The notes under the pieces are model-generated. The model made no database searches. It was not told the DNA's origin and saw nothing but the letters and a program-made list of their open reading frames with translations. From positions 22,519,001 through 22,583,000 of the forward strand of contig NC_053422.1 in assembly GCF_016859285.1 (NCBI RefSeq): a stretch of 64,000 nucleotides of DNA. The letters run 5' to 3'. The translations under genes and the position numbers were made by a program. Positions 14,397-41,980 of this stretch are shown here, piece after piece (the first letter of the stretch is position 1; each line of letters begins with the position of its first letter). This stretch comes from Xiphias gladius (Eukaryota; Chordata; Actinopteri; Istiophoriformes; Xiphiidae).

Positions 14397-15597
14397 CAGG
14401 AGACATCCAGTCAAAGCACTGAAGTCCAACAGCAGGAGGGACAGAATCCTATCCCATAAGAAAAGAGAGAAGCACAGGGACTAATTGTCACAAATAGGAT
14501 GCAGTTACTGCCTGGGCTGGGATTGGGAGGAGCAGAGTTTGTTGGGACACGGTTGGGGGTGCAGGGGAGACGGGGAAGCTCCTCGAGGAAGGAGGAAGTG
14601 GGAAGGAGGAGTGGGAGGAGATCGGCCAGATTCTCTATTCCTGTGATGGATTGGGCCTAACATTGCTCATAATTCAGGGCCTTCTCTGCAACATGTTGAC
14701 ATGGTGACAGGATGAGGGGAGGGAAGAAGGAAAAAACGTACACTGACAGAGACAGGAATCATTACTGTTCTTTAAATTTTGCTACCACTTGCACTCTCCC
14801 ATGTAACCTTTCACCCAGATTCTCTCAGACCATTGGCTGAGCGACAGGCGCATTTTTTTAATGGAAAAATCCTGAGGGAGTGTTCAGCTTCTCGGCCCGT
14901 TGGCAGACGGCTGCGTGTCATAAACTGTTTTTAATGGCAATGCAAGATGCCTGTGTAATGCTGCTCATACTTCAGATCCTCAGCTCAGGGCCAGAGGGCC
15001 TCTACATGCCCCCCCTTCTGCCACCGCTCGCACACACCCTGCACGGTCCGCTCCTTCTAACCAGTGGGTTTGTCCAAACTCATTACAGGGCTTATCTGTT
15101 TAGCATATAGGCATTACCACTCGGAATAAAGTGTAGAATGGAAATAGAGAAGTTTAGGGCTGTCCTCCTGCTTCGTGCCTTTTCCTCCTCCTCTTCACCT
15201 CCTCCGTCTCCTTTCAATGACTTTAAACTTGTGGCTACTATGACATTCCAGGGCTGGGGGGGTGGACCTTTTTGTTTTAATCTCTGTCAATGGAGCGTGG
15301 AACTTGGTGCCCTTTCCCCTGGCTTTGTGTGTGTGTGTGTGTGTGCGTGGGTGTATGTGTGTTGGATGGGAAGGTGGGGGCAATGATGGCGAGGTAAATG
15401 GAGGGGCTGCAGTGTTTCCGGTATCCTTGACGACACAGTGGGGATTTGGAGTTAAAAAAGCCCTCAACTTATCCCGCCCCGCCCCAACCCACCCTCACCC
15501 TTCCCCCACCCCACTTTTTCTTTTTAGTGTGTCAGTCTGAAGTGGAAGTGACAGCACTTCTTAGGGACTGTGTGTGTGTGTGTGCGTGTGTGTGCGC

Positions 15598-15629
<32 letters not shown>

Positions 15630-18600
15630 GCGCGAGCGCGCGCTGGTAGCGGGGAGCATTTAGTGACTCCCCTTGTGAGAGCATGGGAACTTTACATTTC
15701 AAAGCCAAGCAGAGGGCACCCAGAGAAACTTCAGCGGGACAGAAGTTTTGTGCACACAGGGCAGCAAAGGGGGTATGGAGAGTGGATAAAAAAAAAAAAA
15801 AAGGAGAGATGAGTGAATGGGGCTGAGTGTATGCTTGCATGCACTCGATACTGAAGGTGAAGCATTTTTCAGAGACTCTGAGGAATTCTCATTTTGTTCA
15901 GATTAAGAAAGTTGTGGGGTGGGGAAAGGGTGTCCGTGGGAGAGGGGGCCTGGATTATTGGGGGTGGAGGAAAGCGTTGAGGGGGGTGATGGACATTCCT
16001 CAGGATGAAGTAGGTCATTGTTCCCTGTCTCTAGTGAAGAGAGCTCTCTGAAGGAACTGATGAAGTGAAAGCAGCAGAGGGAGGGAGATGCAGGGCTGGA
16101 TGGGGGGTACAGGTCCATATACGGGAGGGGAAGGGGGTCGCATTATTCAGTAATCCTATTGAAAATGCCTCTGAAGGACAGTCCAAGAGAAGCTGGGAGA
16201 AAGGAGAGCGAATGGAATGTGACAACAGAAAAATGCCATTGATGGTGGTCAGTTTGATGTGGAGAGACGTCTCTGCTGAATGGCAAGTCCACTGAGACGA
16301 GGAGCAGTGCCGCTCATTCAGCCTGACAGAGATGCTCAGACTCCACCTTTCACCCCTCCTGCTCCGCTCCTCTCATCTCCTCAGTCTCATCTCCAACGGT
16401 CCTCCTTCACATAACACATTCCTTTGCTTTTCATCCAAGATTTTATGCTTAAACTGTTTCTGTTAAGTAGCTCAAAATGTCAGGACGTGGGCACAGGTGA
16501 AGCAGAATAACTATCAGTTTGATTTCATATGGTGGCAGCCGCTCGGGCATAGAGTCAGTAAGCAAAGGTGTAGGTGGAGGGCTCTACATATCAAGATGTG
16601 CAGATGTACTATAATACAGCCATTTAATCAGAAGTATTACAACAGCAATAATTTAGTTATTTGCATACACTGTGGTCATGCTCGAATCTGTATATTTCAA
16701 TAACCTGATGAAAACCTCACGTTTGTGTTTTGTCTATCGTTTATAAAAGGGATAGCAACGAAGTGTGACTCTGTAGATGTCCCAAGCAATATGTTTTCCA
16801 TCATACAAATTCAATTTTCTTCATAATATTTTAAAATGAATCCCTCCCTGTAGGCGGACTCTGAAATGTTAACCATTTAAGAATGCTTGTTCTGGCTCTT
16901 TGAGAACCTCAGCATTTAGTTATCACACTAATCCCCTCCTCTTCTTCTTCTTTTTTTTTTTTTTTTTTTTTTCCAGAGTTTTTCCGTGAGCTTTTGAAAA
17001 ATGCAGAGCTCTCGCTGCACAACATGTTTGTGCGAACATACGGGATGATGTACGTGCAGAATGCAGAGCTGTTCAAGAACTTTTTCGAGGCCTTGACTCG
17101 GTACTACATATATGGCAGTGCTGCTGTCAATCTGGACTCCATGCTGTCAGACTTCTGGGCCGACCTCCTGGAGAGGATGTTCCGGCTGGTCAACGTGCAG
17201 TACGAATTCAGCGACGCCTACATGGAATGCGTCAGCCAGCACACGGAGCAGCTGCAGCCGTTCGGCGATGTGCCTCGCAAGCTCCGCATCCAGCTGACAC
17301 GGGCCTTTGTCGCTGCACGCACATTTGTTCGCGGCCTGGCACTCATGCCAGAGGTGGTCAATAAAGTTTCTACGGTAAGTCAGAGGTGCTTGTGAAGCTT
17401 TTGTCTTTGCTAAAAAAGGCTGTTGCAGTCAGTCCACTACTGGACACTGAGAACTTTTTTCCATCCCTCCCTCCTGTGTCTGACTTCATATCTTAGAGAA
17501 ACTGGCTGCGGTTCCAGCACACTGTCTCTGATAACATAAACCATTTTGACTGTTCTGGTATGACATGTTTTTCCACTGTAGTGAGTGATTCATTGATGAT
17601 TAGATTATACTGATTTGTGGAGCTGGCTTATAAAATGAATGCTCATGCTTTTTCATAGTCTAAGTATGTGTCTGTGCTGGTTTTGGATGACTGTTTTTGC
17701 TGTGGTACAATAACAGTCTGCTTACTGCCCCCTGCCTCCTCCAGGTCAGTGCGTCTCCCAGCTGTGTGCAAGCGGTCATGAAGATGATGTACTGTCCCTA
17801 CTGCTCAGGACAAGTGGCTCTGAAACCCTGCCAGAATTACTGTCTGAATGTTATGCGTGGGTGTTTAGCCAACCAGGCCGACTTGGATACAGAGTGGAAC
17901 AACTTCCTCGGTAAGTAACCATCATGTGAACAAGGACGCCTTCTGCAGCCATTATCGAGCAAACCTGACCTTTAACCACAATGGCTTACAGTGTTTGATT
18001 TGGCAACAGACTATATTTATACAGCTCGCAGTTTCTGCGTTCTTTTACTCGTTGCCACTGCAGTGCTTGTATTTCACCAGAGATCATTAAAGTTTTATCT
18101 AATCTAACCTAATATAATCCAGTCTTATCTAAACATGGTCTTTCTTCCCCCTCTGGGCATGAAACAAGTGTGACATGACAGGAATTGGTGGCATGATGGA
18201 ACTTGGGTAACTTGATGAGAGAGATATTTATTTTTTCCAATTGTGTTCATTGGGTGTTTTGCACTTCAGTTTGGCAAAAACATGTTTAGCAAAGGAACAC
18301 AGTGTGTTTTTTTTTTTTTTTTTAAATCCATGTACAAACACGTCCCTCGTTCTTTAGTATTGCGTTTAAGTAAAGGGGGAGAGGGGAGGGGCTATACATG
18401 TTGTACATGTTGTGGCCCTCAGGATGAATACAGTTCCTGTGTTGTATAAACACAGACCAAGATCAGTTTTCTCACATTCAGGGTGGGACGCATATCCACG
18501 GTCTCTTCATTATATATTATATTTATTCTACATAACTAGCTTGTATGTTTCTATACCACCATTACATGTACCTATCCCTGGCTGTGGATACTGCTAGTGT

Positions 18601-18805
18601 CTGTGGAGAGGTCTGGTTTCTTGGTTTCTGCTGCTTTCTCGCTATGGAGCATCTTTTTTCTGTCAAAATCTAAAGTCTCTTTTTCACTGGTTATCAGTCC
18701 CCTGTTCGCCGGTGTGTACATCCCCCTAGTGGCAATCTTTTGTAACATCACCCTCAGACTCAGGAATATTTAGCAATGAATCATTTTCCCATGTGAGGTG
18801 TTTTT

Positions 18806-18836
<31 letters not shown>

Positions 18837-20482
18837 CTTATATTCTTATCTTCTACTTTACAGATGCCATGCTTAGTCTAGCTGAGAGGCTGGAAGGTCC
18901 CTTTAATTTTGAGTCCGTCATGGATCCCATCGACGTGAAAATCTCAGAGGCCATCATGAACATGCAGGAGAACAGCATGCAAGTGTCGCAGAAAGTCAGT
19001 ATCATTTTTACAGTATTTTTAAAAGCAAGACAAGAAAATAAAGATTCAGTTCCATTTACTTCACTATATTCTTGTTCATCTCTGATAGGTTTTCCAGGGT
19101 TGTGGGCAGCCTAAACCAAGCATGTCCACCCGTTCCAAGCGTTCAGTCAAAGAAACAGGCTTTACCGGCCGCTTCCGCCCCTACAGCCCTGATGCTAGGC
19201 CCACCACTGCTGCTGGGACCAGTTTAGATCGATTGGTAAGGTCTAAGAAAACCCAGAGCACTGTCAGACTACTGTTGCTTTGTTTTAAGTTGTTGTATCT
19301 GACCTGTTCTTTGTGTGTTTTCCACATAGACAAATGATGTGAAGAAGAAGCTGAAACATACAAAGAAGTTCTGGTCAACATTGCCAGAGACGGTTTGTGC
19401 AGGTGAGAGGATTGCACCGGGGGACGAGTGCTGGAATGGAACAGCAAAAAGCAGGTAAGATAAACGCACCAAACATGTAGTATTTAAATTGTACTGTATG
19501 TAAAGTATCGTAAAATAATCCAACATTTTGACTGATATTGACTCTCTCTCTACATAGGTACGAGTCAGTTGTCATTGGCAATGGACTGGCCAATCAGGTA
19601 TACAACCCTGATGTGGACGTGGACATTACAAAGCCAGACATTGTGATTCGCAGTCAGATTGCAGTTTTGAAGGAAATGACAAGCTGGCTCAAAGCTGCAC
19701 ACAGCGGCAATGACATCTCTATCGACAACGGTGAGGATTGTTCATGTTCTTTTTCTCAATTCAATTCAATTCGATTCAATTCAATTCAATTTTATTCAGT
19801 TCAATTTTATTTATATAGCGCCAAATCCGAACAGAAGCAGGAGGAAAGAGAACATAGCACAATGTGGGTTCCACATAAAGATGTATAATAATAAGACTAA
19901 TAATAATATTGATCAGACTAAATATTATAATAAGTCTAAATACAATAATAACAATAATAATAACAATAACTGAAGTAGTGGGTGTTGAGCAGGATCATGG
20001 GGGCAATAGGTGGTTTATAGTCACAGATCAACTCTGCAGCTCCAGAGGCAGAAAAACCTGCAGAAAGTGACAGGAGGAGAGAGGAGAGAGACAAGAAAGC
20101 ACAAAACTAGGGGAGAGAGAGAAGATGTTGAGTTAGTAACAAGCATTGATGGGATATGAATGCGTACCGATTGAGAGGAAGAGGAGAAAGGTGCATAATA
20201 TCTTTATGACATAGTGTCGTAGTTGCACACATCTGACCTTCCTGTCTTCTATTTTTTTTCCCAGATGAGGATGGCAGTGGAGGAGAGGAGAGCGGCAGCG
20301 GCTGTGACTCTCCATCCTGTGACACAGATCGGGACATGTACTTCTCCACTCCACCGAACCCTGGCAATCCCCGGGTTAATCCAGTGGTGGTGGGCAGAAG
20401 TCCATCGGCTGGGGTTGCCTCACAGGGAAGCATGGTGCTGGCACTCTGTGGGCTGGCTCTGGTTGCTCCCCACTTGAGATAA
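11100..20482 (+). CDS. gpc4: Glypican of the GPC4/GPC6 group (5'-partial, first exon outside window)
   Basis: GPI-anchored heparan-sulphate proteoglycan, a co-receptor for Wnt, FGF and BMP ligands; the zebrafish gpc4 gene is knypek. Exons: 11100-11258, 16977-17374, 17745-17910, 18864-18994, 19089-19235, 19330-19454, 19558-19730, 20265-20482. All have AG/GT borders and compatible phases, giving 504 codons before TAA; with a usual first exon of about 52 codons this matches the family length of about 556. Visible landmarks are [55 protein letters not shown] and GTSLDRL. A furin-type RSKR site sits in the expected loop. The last exon has acidic-SG sites ([11 protein letters not shown]) for heparan sulphate and a hydrophobic GPI tail. 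TDVK/NDVK..LK..KKFWS and GNGLANQ favour GPC4, while MKM.YCPYC and CGQPKP favour GPC6, so the family is certain and the paralogue less so. A long poly-T tract precedes the 16977 acceptor. Confidence 0.9.
12318..12675 (+). mobile_element. MITE-like element in glypican intron
   Basis: It starts with AGGGCTACAACTAAGAG and ends with ATTGCATCATTGCAGCTC, imperfect inverted termini of the GGGCTGCAACTAACGATT type. It contains CGATTGATC and AATCGAATAATTG blocks near the ends and no coding capacity. A second copy of the same family lies at about 43867-44192. The family is a non-autonomous DNA element common in percomorph fish, from memory. Confidence 0.6.
14040..14400. repeat. Dispersed repeat flanked by (CA)n microsatellites
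   Basis: A short CA run (about 14062-14090) and a long one (about 14320-14392, roughly 36 units) flank a segment with CCCTAACCCTAACG-like text and GTCCCCA words. This is a known type of simple-repeat-associated fish element. It lies inside the glypican intron between 11258 and 16977. Confidence 0.65.
15568..15646 (+). repeat. (GT)n / (GC)n microsatellite
   Basis: Interrupted GT and GCGC dinucleotide run in the glypican intron. A shorter GT run lies at 15326-15344. Long open frames across it are low-complexity artefacts. Confidence 0.85.
19757..20200 (-). mobile_element. Retroposon 3' end in last glypican intron
   Basis: A (TTCAA)n run is followed by TTTTATTTATATAGCGCC, the reverse complement of the GGCGCTATATAAATAAAA tail found at the end of many fish LINEs and also near 60938-60955 on the other strand. 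GA-rich text typical of the same family follows. It sits between exons ending at 19730 and starting at 20265, so the right edge is close to the final exon's acceptor. Confidence 0.6.
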
Positions 20483-23345
20483 AACTGGCTGGGCAGGGAG
20501 AGGACGAGAACGACCAGGAATGACGGAGCGAAGGGGAAAACTGTCAGAGTGACTTAAAAAAAGACTGCCTTCAGGACCTTGGACTGTCCACCATTGGGGG
20601 GGAGACTCTTCATAATATTATAATAACTTCACTTTTAATTATTTGTTTGTATGTTTTTAAGGACATCAGTGTACAGCTATATGATTTTCTTCCCAAGAAA
20701 TCCACCTTTTTCCCCATTTTCCCCCCAGATAAACCTTTACTCCTTATGGCTCTTTTGGAGCCTCACTATGGTTTTGCTTGCAGCATTACAAACATCATAT
20801 TCATTAGTGTGCCTTCATCGGTGATTGCCATCTAATAACTAGATGACAATCAAGATATGAACATTGAGTGCCTGTGGTGGGACGTATCTTCATATTTCTG
20901 AGGATTTTCTTCCTTTCCATTATTCAGAGATCAACAAATCATCTAATGTTGTTGTGGATGTGAACATTTCATAACAATTTTGTACATTATCACTGTACAT
21001 ACTGTGAATGTTTGTGTCTGTGCATTTATACATTTACATACATCAGGCAGTCAGAAATTATGAAGCTACTTGTTGATCTCCACTAAGGAATAGTTTGAGC
21101 TTTAGTTCAGTTTGCTGTGGAGAGACACTAAAAATCTTCTCAAAGCTGCAGAGCAAAGCTTATCTCAGAAATACAGAGAGAGGAGTTACAGCACAGGTAT
21201 TTATGTTTCACCTGGAGATGGAATCAGCCTTTAGAAGAGCTTTTAGGGCACTCTGCAAGCCCAAACATGCATATTGTATGTCTGCTATGATCATTATCAC
21301 AATCCAACTTTTAATTTCCTCATTATTTTTAATTTAATTTCCTCAGCTTAAACACTTCAATAGTAAGGTCATACCTCATGCATGCTCTAATTGTCAATGC
21401 AATCCAGTAATGTTGAGTTGAAAGTGTCTGATAGAGTTGAGATATGTGGCTGGCAACCTGGTGAAAGGTAACTGGCGCGGAAAGAGAAGGACTCCCCTGG
21501 AATTACCCCTAAAGAAGGCAAAGCTGACAAGTCCTGAAAGCCCTGTTTTGGTACTGTAAGCTCAGTTCAGCACAGAGGATCTGACTCTATACAGTCTTAC
21601 TGTTTGAAAAGAAAAGGTGGCGACATGTATGTTCAGAGCATTTCACATTAAACTAGAGAAGAGGAACAAAAGACAGTGCTTTGATCAAATGAAATCAAGA
21701 AAAGATTGCTTAAATACAGGGTTTTATGTTGAAGAGGTGTTGTAATTTTAGCTATTTTTGGTATGAAGATATATTAGGTACTACAGTGGATTTTATTGCT
21801 AGTTTTAGGTGTTGGAAGAGGACTGTGTGCACAGAACATGGGGGCACTTTTGGTCAGTGTGCACATTGTTTTGGGGCCTTTTTTGCCCACATCCCCCCGT
21901 TCCACAATACACACTTGTACCTCTTAAATGGCCTGTGTCAGTATAAATGGACTCATCAACCATGAACCATTTGATCTACCTATCTTCATCCTCACGTTTT
22001 CATCATTTTGACTCGAGGTGGAATGTTGAAGTATTGTCACAAGTGCTACCAAAATTAATGTTACATATGGTGCCTGATCTTTGTTTTTAACCTTGGTACA
22101 TTATTAGCAACTTGGTATTGTAAAGAAAAGAATGTAGATGTTGATGATTTGTATCTACAGTATCTTCTCAGATTCCCTGTAGGGTGTTTGAGTTCGTTAC
22201 CAGCTGACAAGCACAACATAAGATTTTCTATGTCTTCTAATTTGATAATCGGGTGTGTAAGTTGCATTACCTGGCCATTTCATCTCTGAAATGATGCTGC
22301 CTCATGTAGCTTTTGTACAGTAACTTATGCATGTATTTTAATGTCATTTTAAACATGCTTTTAGAACTGACATAGATTATCCAAAATACAGTTTGCAGGA
22401 GGTTTCAATAGGCAAACTTTTGGTGAAAAAATTGTTATCAGATTTGGGGGCTTTAAATATGCATTTTATTAAAATTGAAAAATGGAATTGCATGTTTCAA
22501 ATTTGTCTGCAGGTCGGAAACAATTGGCTGCAGTTTAGACAGATAGTAAATACTGGACACAACCTGTTTGCCTCTTGTTTAGCTTTGAGAATAAATTTTC
22601 TCCAAAAAAAGTGACGTTCCCTATTAACAGACGTGAAACAAATCAACAAGGACATGACTATTAAGAATCTGACTTTAAAGGATTTGATGAAACATCTATG
22701 CAACCCGTATAAAATACTGAAGCCTTAATTTAAAATAATGAAGCTGTGCTTCAGCAGCTCAATTTGGCATTACTTCTGCATGTAACTGGTTCAATTCTCC
22801 CGATTTTTGTGTTCCACCAACATTTCTACTAGGGCTTGTGCATGTGTTCATGTCGTGGAAGAGTTGTGTCGAGTGTGAAGAAACCCAACCTTCTGAGAGT
22901 CAGAGGAAACTTTTTGGGTGATGATGGTAAATGTCTGTGCTTGCGGGCCAGGGCAGCAACATTTTCTGGCTGGTAGGAGTTGGTCCAGCTGCTGGATAAT
23001 GTTCATTCGATCCACAGAGCAACTAAAGTCTGGTGACTTTAAAGTTGCGTTGGACAGGTATTGAAACCTTTCCTTCTGCCTTTGGCCCACAAGAACAGAA
23101 AGGACTCACTTTCAGAGGGGAGAGCGAGTGACCTGACTGAAAAGAATAAAAAATGTGTAAATAAAGAGCAGCCGTTTTTAGATGTCTCTAAAAGAGGCCG
23201 TTACAGTACACCAGATTTTTACTTGTCAGAGTATCTCCTAAATGCTATGGAAAAACAAGATGAGATAGATGTTAAATTGTAAGAGAAAATGTATATTAAA
23301 CAACATTTCTTAGTCTTGTTGAAATAAAGACTGCCAATATTTAAA
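20483..23345 (+). other. gpc4: Glypican 3' untranslated region
   Basis: About 2.85 kb of AT-rich sequence after the TAA with no recognisable exon, ending near a cluster of AATAAA hexamers (23145, 23159, 23323). The extent is inferred from the last hexamer; earlier sites would give a slightly shorter UTR. Confidence 0.55.
23323..23328 (+). terminator. Candidate polyadenylation signal of glypican gene
   Basis: AATAAA hexamer, the last of three within 180 bp at the end of the long 3' UTR. Another AATAAA at 24788 is possible but further away. Confidence 0.45.
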
Positions 23346-25049
23346 CGGTTGTGAATGTCATCATTTTCTTGACACTGGTAATTGACTGGTTACAATTTAA
23401 TATAATAATCCAATGTCGGTAGTCAGTTTTTGTTTTTTTTTGTCAATCAGTTTCAGGTGAGAGTCACAATAGTGTGACAGGCTATGACTTATTTTGGTAG
23501 GCTTTGGTTTTGTCACAGTAATTAAAATTGCTTCATACTATAAAATAGCATAAGTATAAAAGAGCTACTACTAAGGTTTAATGTTTTATGCCTATTGTTC
23601 AATCTAGATGTGCACAGTTTGGGGACAGAGAACATATTACCTCAATTTCATGATAAATTAAATATAGATATTTTCAGCACTTAAAAATGAATCCTCTAGC
23701 TAGGAACAAATAATGGGAAATTGTATCTTAAACCGGTCCTCACACTTAAGCTAGTTTATGTGTCAGCAGTAGTCATTCAAATGTTAACCCAGACTGCACA
23801 AAATTAGCTACTGAGAAATGACATGTGCGTGTCCCAAACCACCAGGCAGTGCATGAGATTAGCACAAGGGAACCGACAATTACTTGAGGGCTCTCTGGTT
23901 GGCTTTTTGAGCCATTTCCTGGTGTTAAGTTACTCTTTAAATGACCCAACTCAACATTTAGTTACCAAAATAACTCTACTTGGAATTTCGACCTTTTCCC
24001 CAATTCAAGACATTTATGACTCCTGTGTATAATTAAATGATAATCTACAGTTAGAATATAACCATGAGTCTTCAATCAAGCTCATCAGATCTGGCCTGAT
24101 CAACACTCGGGTGTAACAGAACTCCAGATTCGGCTCTTCGGTTGTTTTACTCTTTACCAGTCCTTTCAGTTGGCAGAATTTGTCCACTGTGTTATTCCAT
24201 CCGGATGATCCTTTATGTAACTGGATCCACAACAACAGTTATTTGCTGAAACATAATGAAAGAATCTGGATGTGTTTTGAACCGCTGACTCTTAATCCTC
24301 ATTCAGGGGAGGAATCATCACTGATGTCGGCGGAGAAATTGTGACTGCTCTGAATTCACAACCAGGGCAGAGGACAGTCCAAGGTACTGTTTCTGGACAT
24401 TTATGGATTTTAACATCTCGTGGAGTTTATGTTCTACAAATAAACGTGGTGGGGTTTTTTTCAAAGAGTAATTTTGATATTTTTTCAACTCATTATCTCT
24501 ACATTTGAGTGTTTTTAGCCAAATAAACAAAAAAATTTTAAAAATCACATTAAAAAGCATTTCTACGAGAATTATATTCCTGACAATATCGAGAAGGCTT
24601 TGAGACAGCTTTTAAGCCATCACTGTGGCAGATAAAATGTATAGAAAATGCATGAAGAAAATGTGAAATCAGAACATTTTTAGATTTTAGTGTGTATACC
24701 TACAATCTCTTAATGGGGTGGTGTTGCATTGAGGAATTTAGATTGATGACCTGTGTACCTTCTGCTCTTTGCCGTCTGGAAAGACACAATAAACATCTTA
24801 CTAGTGACAGAGACGCGGTCTCCGTTTTCATACCCTCTCAATTTGGAGAGAACTAACAGTCAGGTACCATTACAACTTAAAGACTTCCTATCAACCTGTT
24901 AGCTTCCGTGTCTGACTGATTCCGAAAATGGAAGATGGCCTTTTTATCGATACTAAACTCAGGGCCGTTCAGGGCAGTGATCTGTGACTCTGGCAGCTCT
25001 GTAAACATCAACACACTTGATTTTTTTTTTTTTTTTAAACATCATTTCC
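23346..25049. other. Intergenic, glypican to brd8
   Basis: AT-rich sequence between the presumed glypican 3' end and the brd8 promoter. I see no exon of either neighbour and no named repeat. Confidence 0.5.
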
Positions 25050-25140
25050 CGTTGCGCTTGTTCCACTGTTTCGATCGTAGCGTATGCACCACTCAAACCT
25101 GTCCGGCGGAAGTTGTGCTCCCGGCCTTGTCACAAAAGAA
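25050..25140 (+). promoter_or_regulatory. brd8: brd8 proximal promoter / 5' UTR
   Basis: This stretch lies directly upstream of the start codon. It contains GCGGAAGT (25106-25113), an ETS-type core common in TATA-less housekeeping promoters, and no TATA box. The start codon has a good context (AAAGAAATGG). The transcription start is not determined. Confidence 0.4.
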
Positions 25141-39514
<14,374 letters not shown>

Positions 39515-41215
39515 ACTGAGATTTCAGAGAATGAGACACTTTGAGAGCAGAAAGGCCACTTTGGAATGAGGGAATGAGGGAAGGTGGAGCTGAATACTTA
39601 CTGGTCACTTTGGTTGTTTTCTGAAGAGGACTGCAGTCTCTGTGTGCCTGATGTGTGTCTGCGTATATACACACTTAGTCATTCGTGCTTTGGCGTAGAT
39701 GAGGGTATGTGTGTCTGTGTGTGTCTGAGAGAGCCGCAGAGAGTTTCCTCTGCTCCAGTTCATATGATTGGTTAATGTCCAGCGCTATGGGATTTTACTC
39801 CAGGACAAACAAGCCAGCGCACCACTTTCCCCAAGTATCATTTCACCAGCGAAGGTAGTAAGTCATCATTTCCTCCAGCTGACATGGAACAGCAAAGGAC
39901 TCTGTGGAAAGAGAGAAAAAGAACATTTACACCAGCAAAAGTTTGTTTGGGATCCAATGATAAAGGGCAGGTGATTTTTACTTGCCATATTTCTATCATG
40001 TTGAATCGTGGATGCATTAATACTAGTGGGTTGATTGAGCGGTTTGAGTGTCTTGCACCAAAACGTGCCCTGCGTATATGGGCTGAAAATACACTAGACA
40101 GCAACAACAACCAGGATGGCCACATGACAAACCATACTGTACAGTTTTCACGAATACAAAATGAATACTACTGGTACTACTGGCACCAGGACCATTTATC
40201 AGTCTGATCACTACTAAAATGTTATAGTGAGATCCACTAATCACACATCTTTAAAATAGGATTTTCTGCCTTTCTCATTAATGCAACGAGGATGTCTTTC
40301 TACATTAAGAAAATCAGACGTCACTTGACTGGTTGTTATCTGCTGTGTTTAGTAACAGATTATAATGCTGCAATCTGTGGGCTTTAAAGGAACATACCGG
40401 TGTTTTACATGTTTTAGCACATTAACTGCAAATTGCAGGTACTTTACATTTCTGCTGACCTTTTTCCAAAGCACAGGTTTTAAGTTGGGCTTCTATAAAA
40501 TTCGGGATACAATTAAATTTAACTTCAAAAACCAACCTCATAACACGCTGGCAAAAACAAAACATGCTTGAGATATGTAATCAGGCGCATTAAACAGTTG
40601 TCTTATGTTACAGAGATCATGTATAGTTTTAATCTCGTTGATGGTGCATCCACATACACTCAGGCACCTTAAAAGTATGTCGTCCAAGTCCAGAATGCAA
40701 GGTAGCAATTACAGAAGTAGTGGAGTGTATATTGGGCCTTTTTGCATTTGAACGCTTGCTGTTCACCAGCAGACTTTCACATCTTAGATGAAGAGTGTCA
40801 GTGCCTTCACTGACGTTTTCAAAACAGTTCCTCAAAATGAATAGAGACCAATGGCTGCCTGTGATGGTAGGAAATCAATCTAAAAAGTGAACATATGCTT
40901 TGTGAAACGTTTGGTAGTAATGTAAACTACAGGTGGTGTGTTGCGTTAGTTAAAGGTCTAAAACACAGTATGTGGAAATTGTTGTTGCTGAAATAGTATT
41001 GATGCATCTCTACTTGTCACTTAGGAAGTAGCCAGATTTGTGCTATGTAAGTAGCATAAGAAACATGTTTGTGTAATGTTTGTTAGATGGGAGTACAAAA
41101 ACAAGTTTTGTACCAGTGTGAGGGATCATGTCGAGTTTTGTGTTTGGGTAGCCGATACATGTATCATGTGTTCTGTTGTACATTTGTTAAATAAAAAGAT
41201 TATCTGATCCAAACC
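39515..41215 (+). other. brd8: brd8 3' untranslated region
   Basis: Non-coding sequence after the TAG, ending shortly after the AATAAA at 41190. The length of about 1.7 kb is inferred from that signal. Confidence 0.6.
41190..41195 (+). terminator. brd8: brd8 polyadenylation signal
   Basis: AATAAA in a TTGTTAAATAAAAAG context, the best hexamer downstream of the brd8 stop and upstream of the convergent REDD gene. Confidence 0.6.
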
Positions 41216-41574
41216 TGAATCAGGGCAGATGGTTGTTTTTGTGGTGGACTAGAGTTGGATGTCTTGATTACACCAGTGTCCCAAATTTTTTTTTTTAAAT
41301 GTTTGTTACTGGGGGTTTTTGATCTGTCACCAGCCACATTCAGTGTTCTAAATGAATGTATTGAAAAGAAATAGCACACTAAACCTTGTGTAATCATTTT
41401 CCCTAAATTGTAGGCAAACCCAAAACTCAAGCTGTGTATTCAAGTCATAAACTACCAGGCACCATCAATATGTTGGCAGCAGTATCTATAGTATGTGTTC
41501 AGGGGAGAACATTTCACAAAGAGAGCAAGTTAAGTCGCCAAGTACACTCATGCAAGCATGGGACTTAAAAAAAA

Positions 41575-41980
41575 AAAAAGTGTTGGGTAACATTTATTTT
41601 ACAATCACATAAATAACAAGTGTAACAAAAAGTACAGTGTACTTCAGGAGTGAGACCCGCCCATTCCCGGCAAGAAATATTCCTGTTTACAGAATACAGT
41701 AAACATTCAACTGCTCTGTGCAAAACTACTGTCAAAGTGGCTACGGAGTGTGGAAAAAACAAGCAGTTTTACCTCCTGCTCTAAGTTAGGCATTCATACA
41801 TAAAACAAAGAACAATCAACTTCCAGCTAAAATACAAACACAGAAACTCCAGCATTTTCCAGCACATGCCAGGCCAGAGTTGGTGCATGTAGTCTGTCAT
41901 TTAAACCACGAGGAATAACATTGAAACACACAAAAAAGATGTAAACAGTGAAAATGGGGTTTATTTTCTTAACTTCACCC
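41575..41980 (-). other. 3' UTR of the REDD-family gene
   Basis: Non-coding minus-strand sequence after the stop. AATAAA hexamers occur on the minus strand just after the stop (about 41961-41966) and at 41593-41598; the distal one is the likelier end. Confidence 0.55.
41593..41598 (-). terminator. Candidate polyadenylation signal of REDD-family gene
   Basis: TTTATT on + is AATAAA on -, about 385 bp after the stop. Confidence 0.5.

Noticed and set aside
15195-15840. Overlapping frames with THTHTH, VCVCVC and PPP runs
   Set aside because: GT/CA repeats and pyrimidine-rich intron sequence; no conserved domain or splice structure.
24306-24480. Open frame starting GGIITDVGGEIVTALNS after a possible acceptor
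   Set aside because: No similarity recognised, no start or partner exon, and it lies between the glypican 3' end and the brd8 promoter; probably chance.
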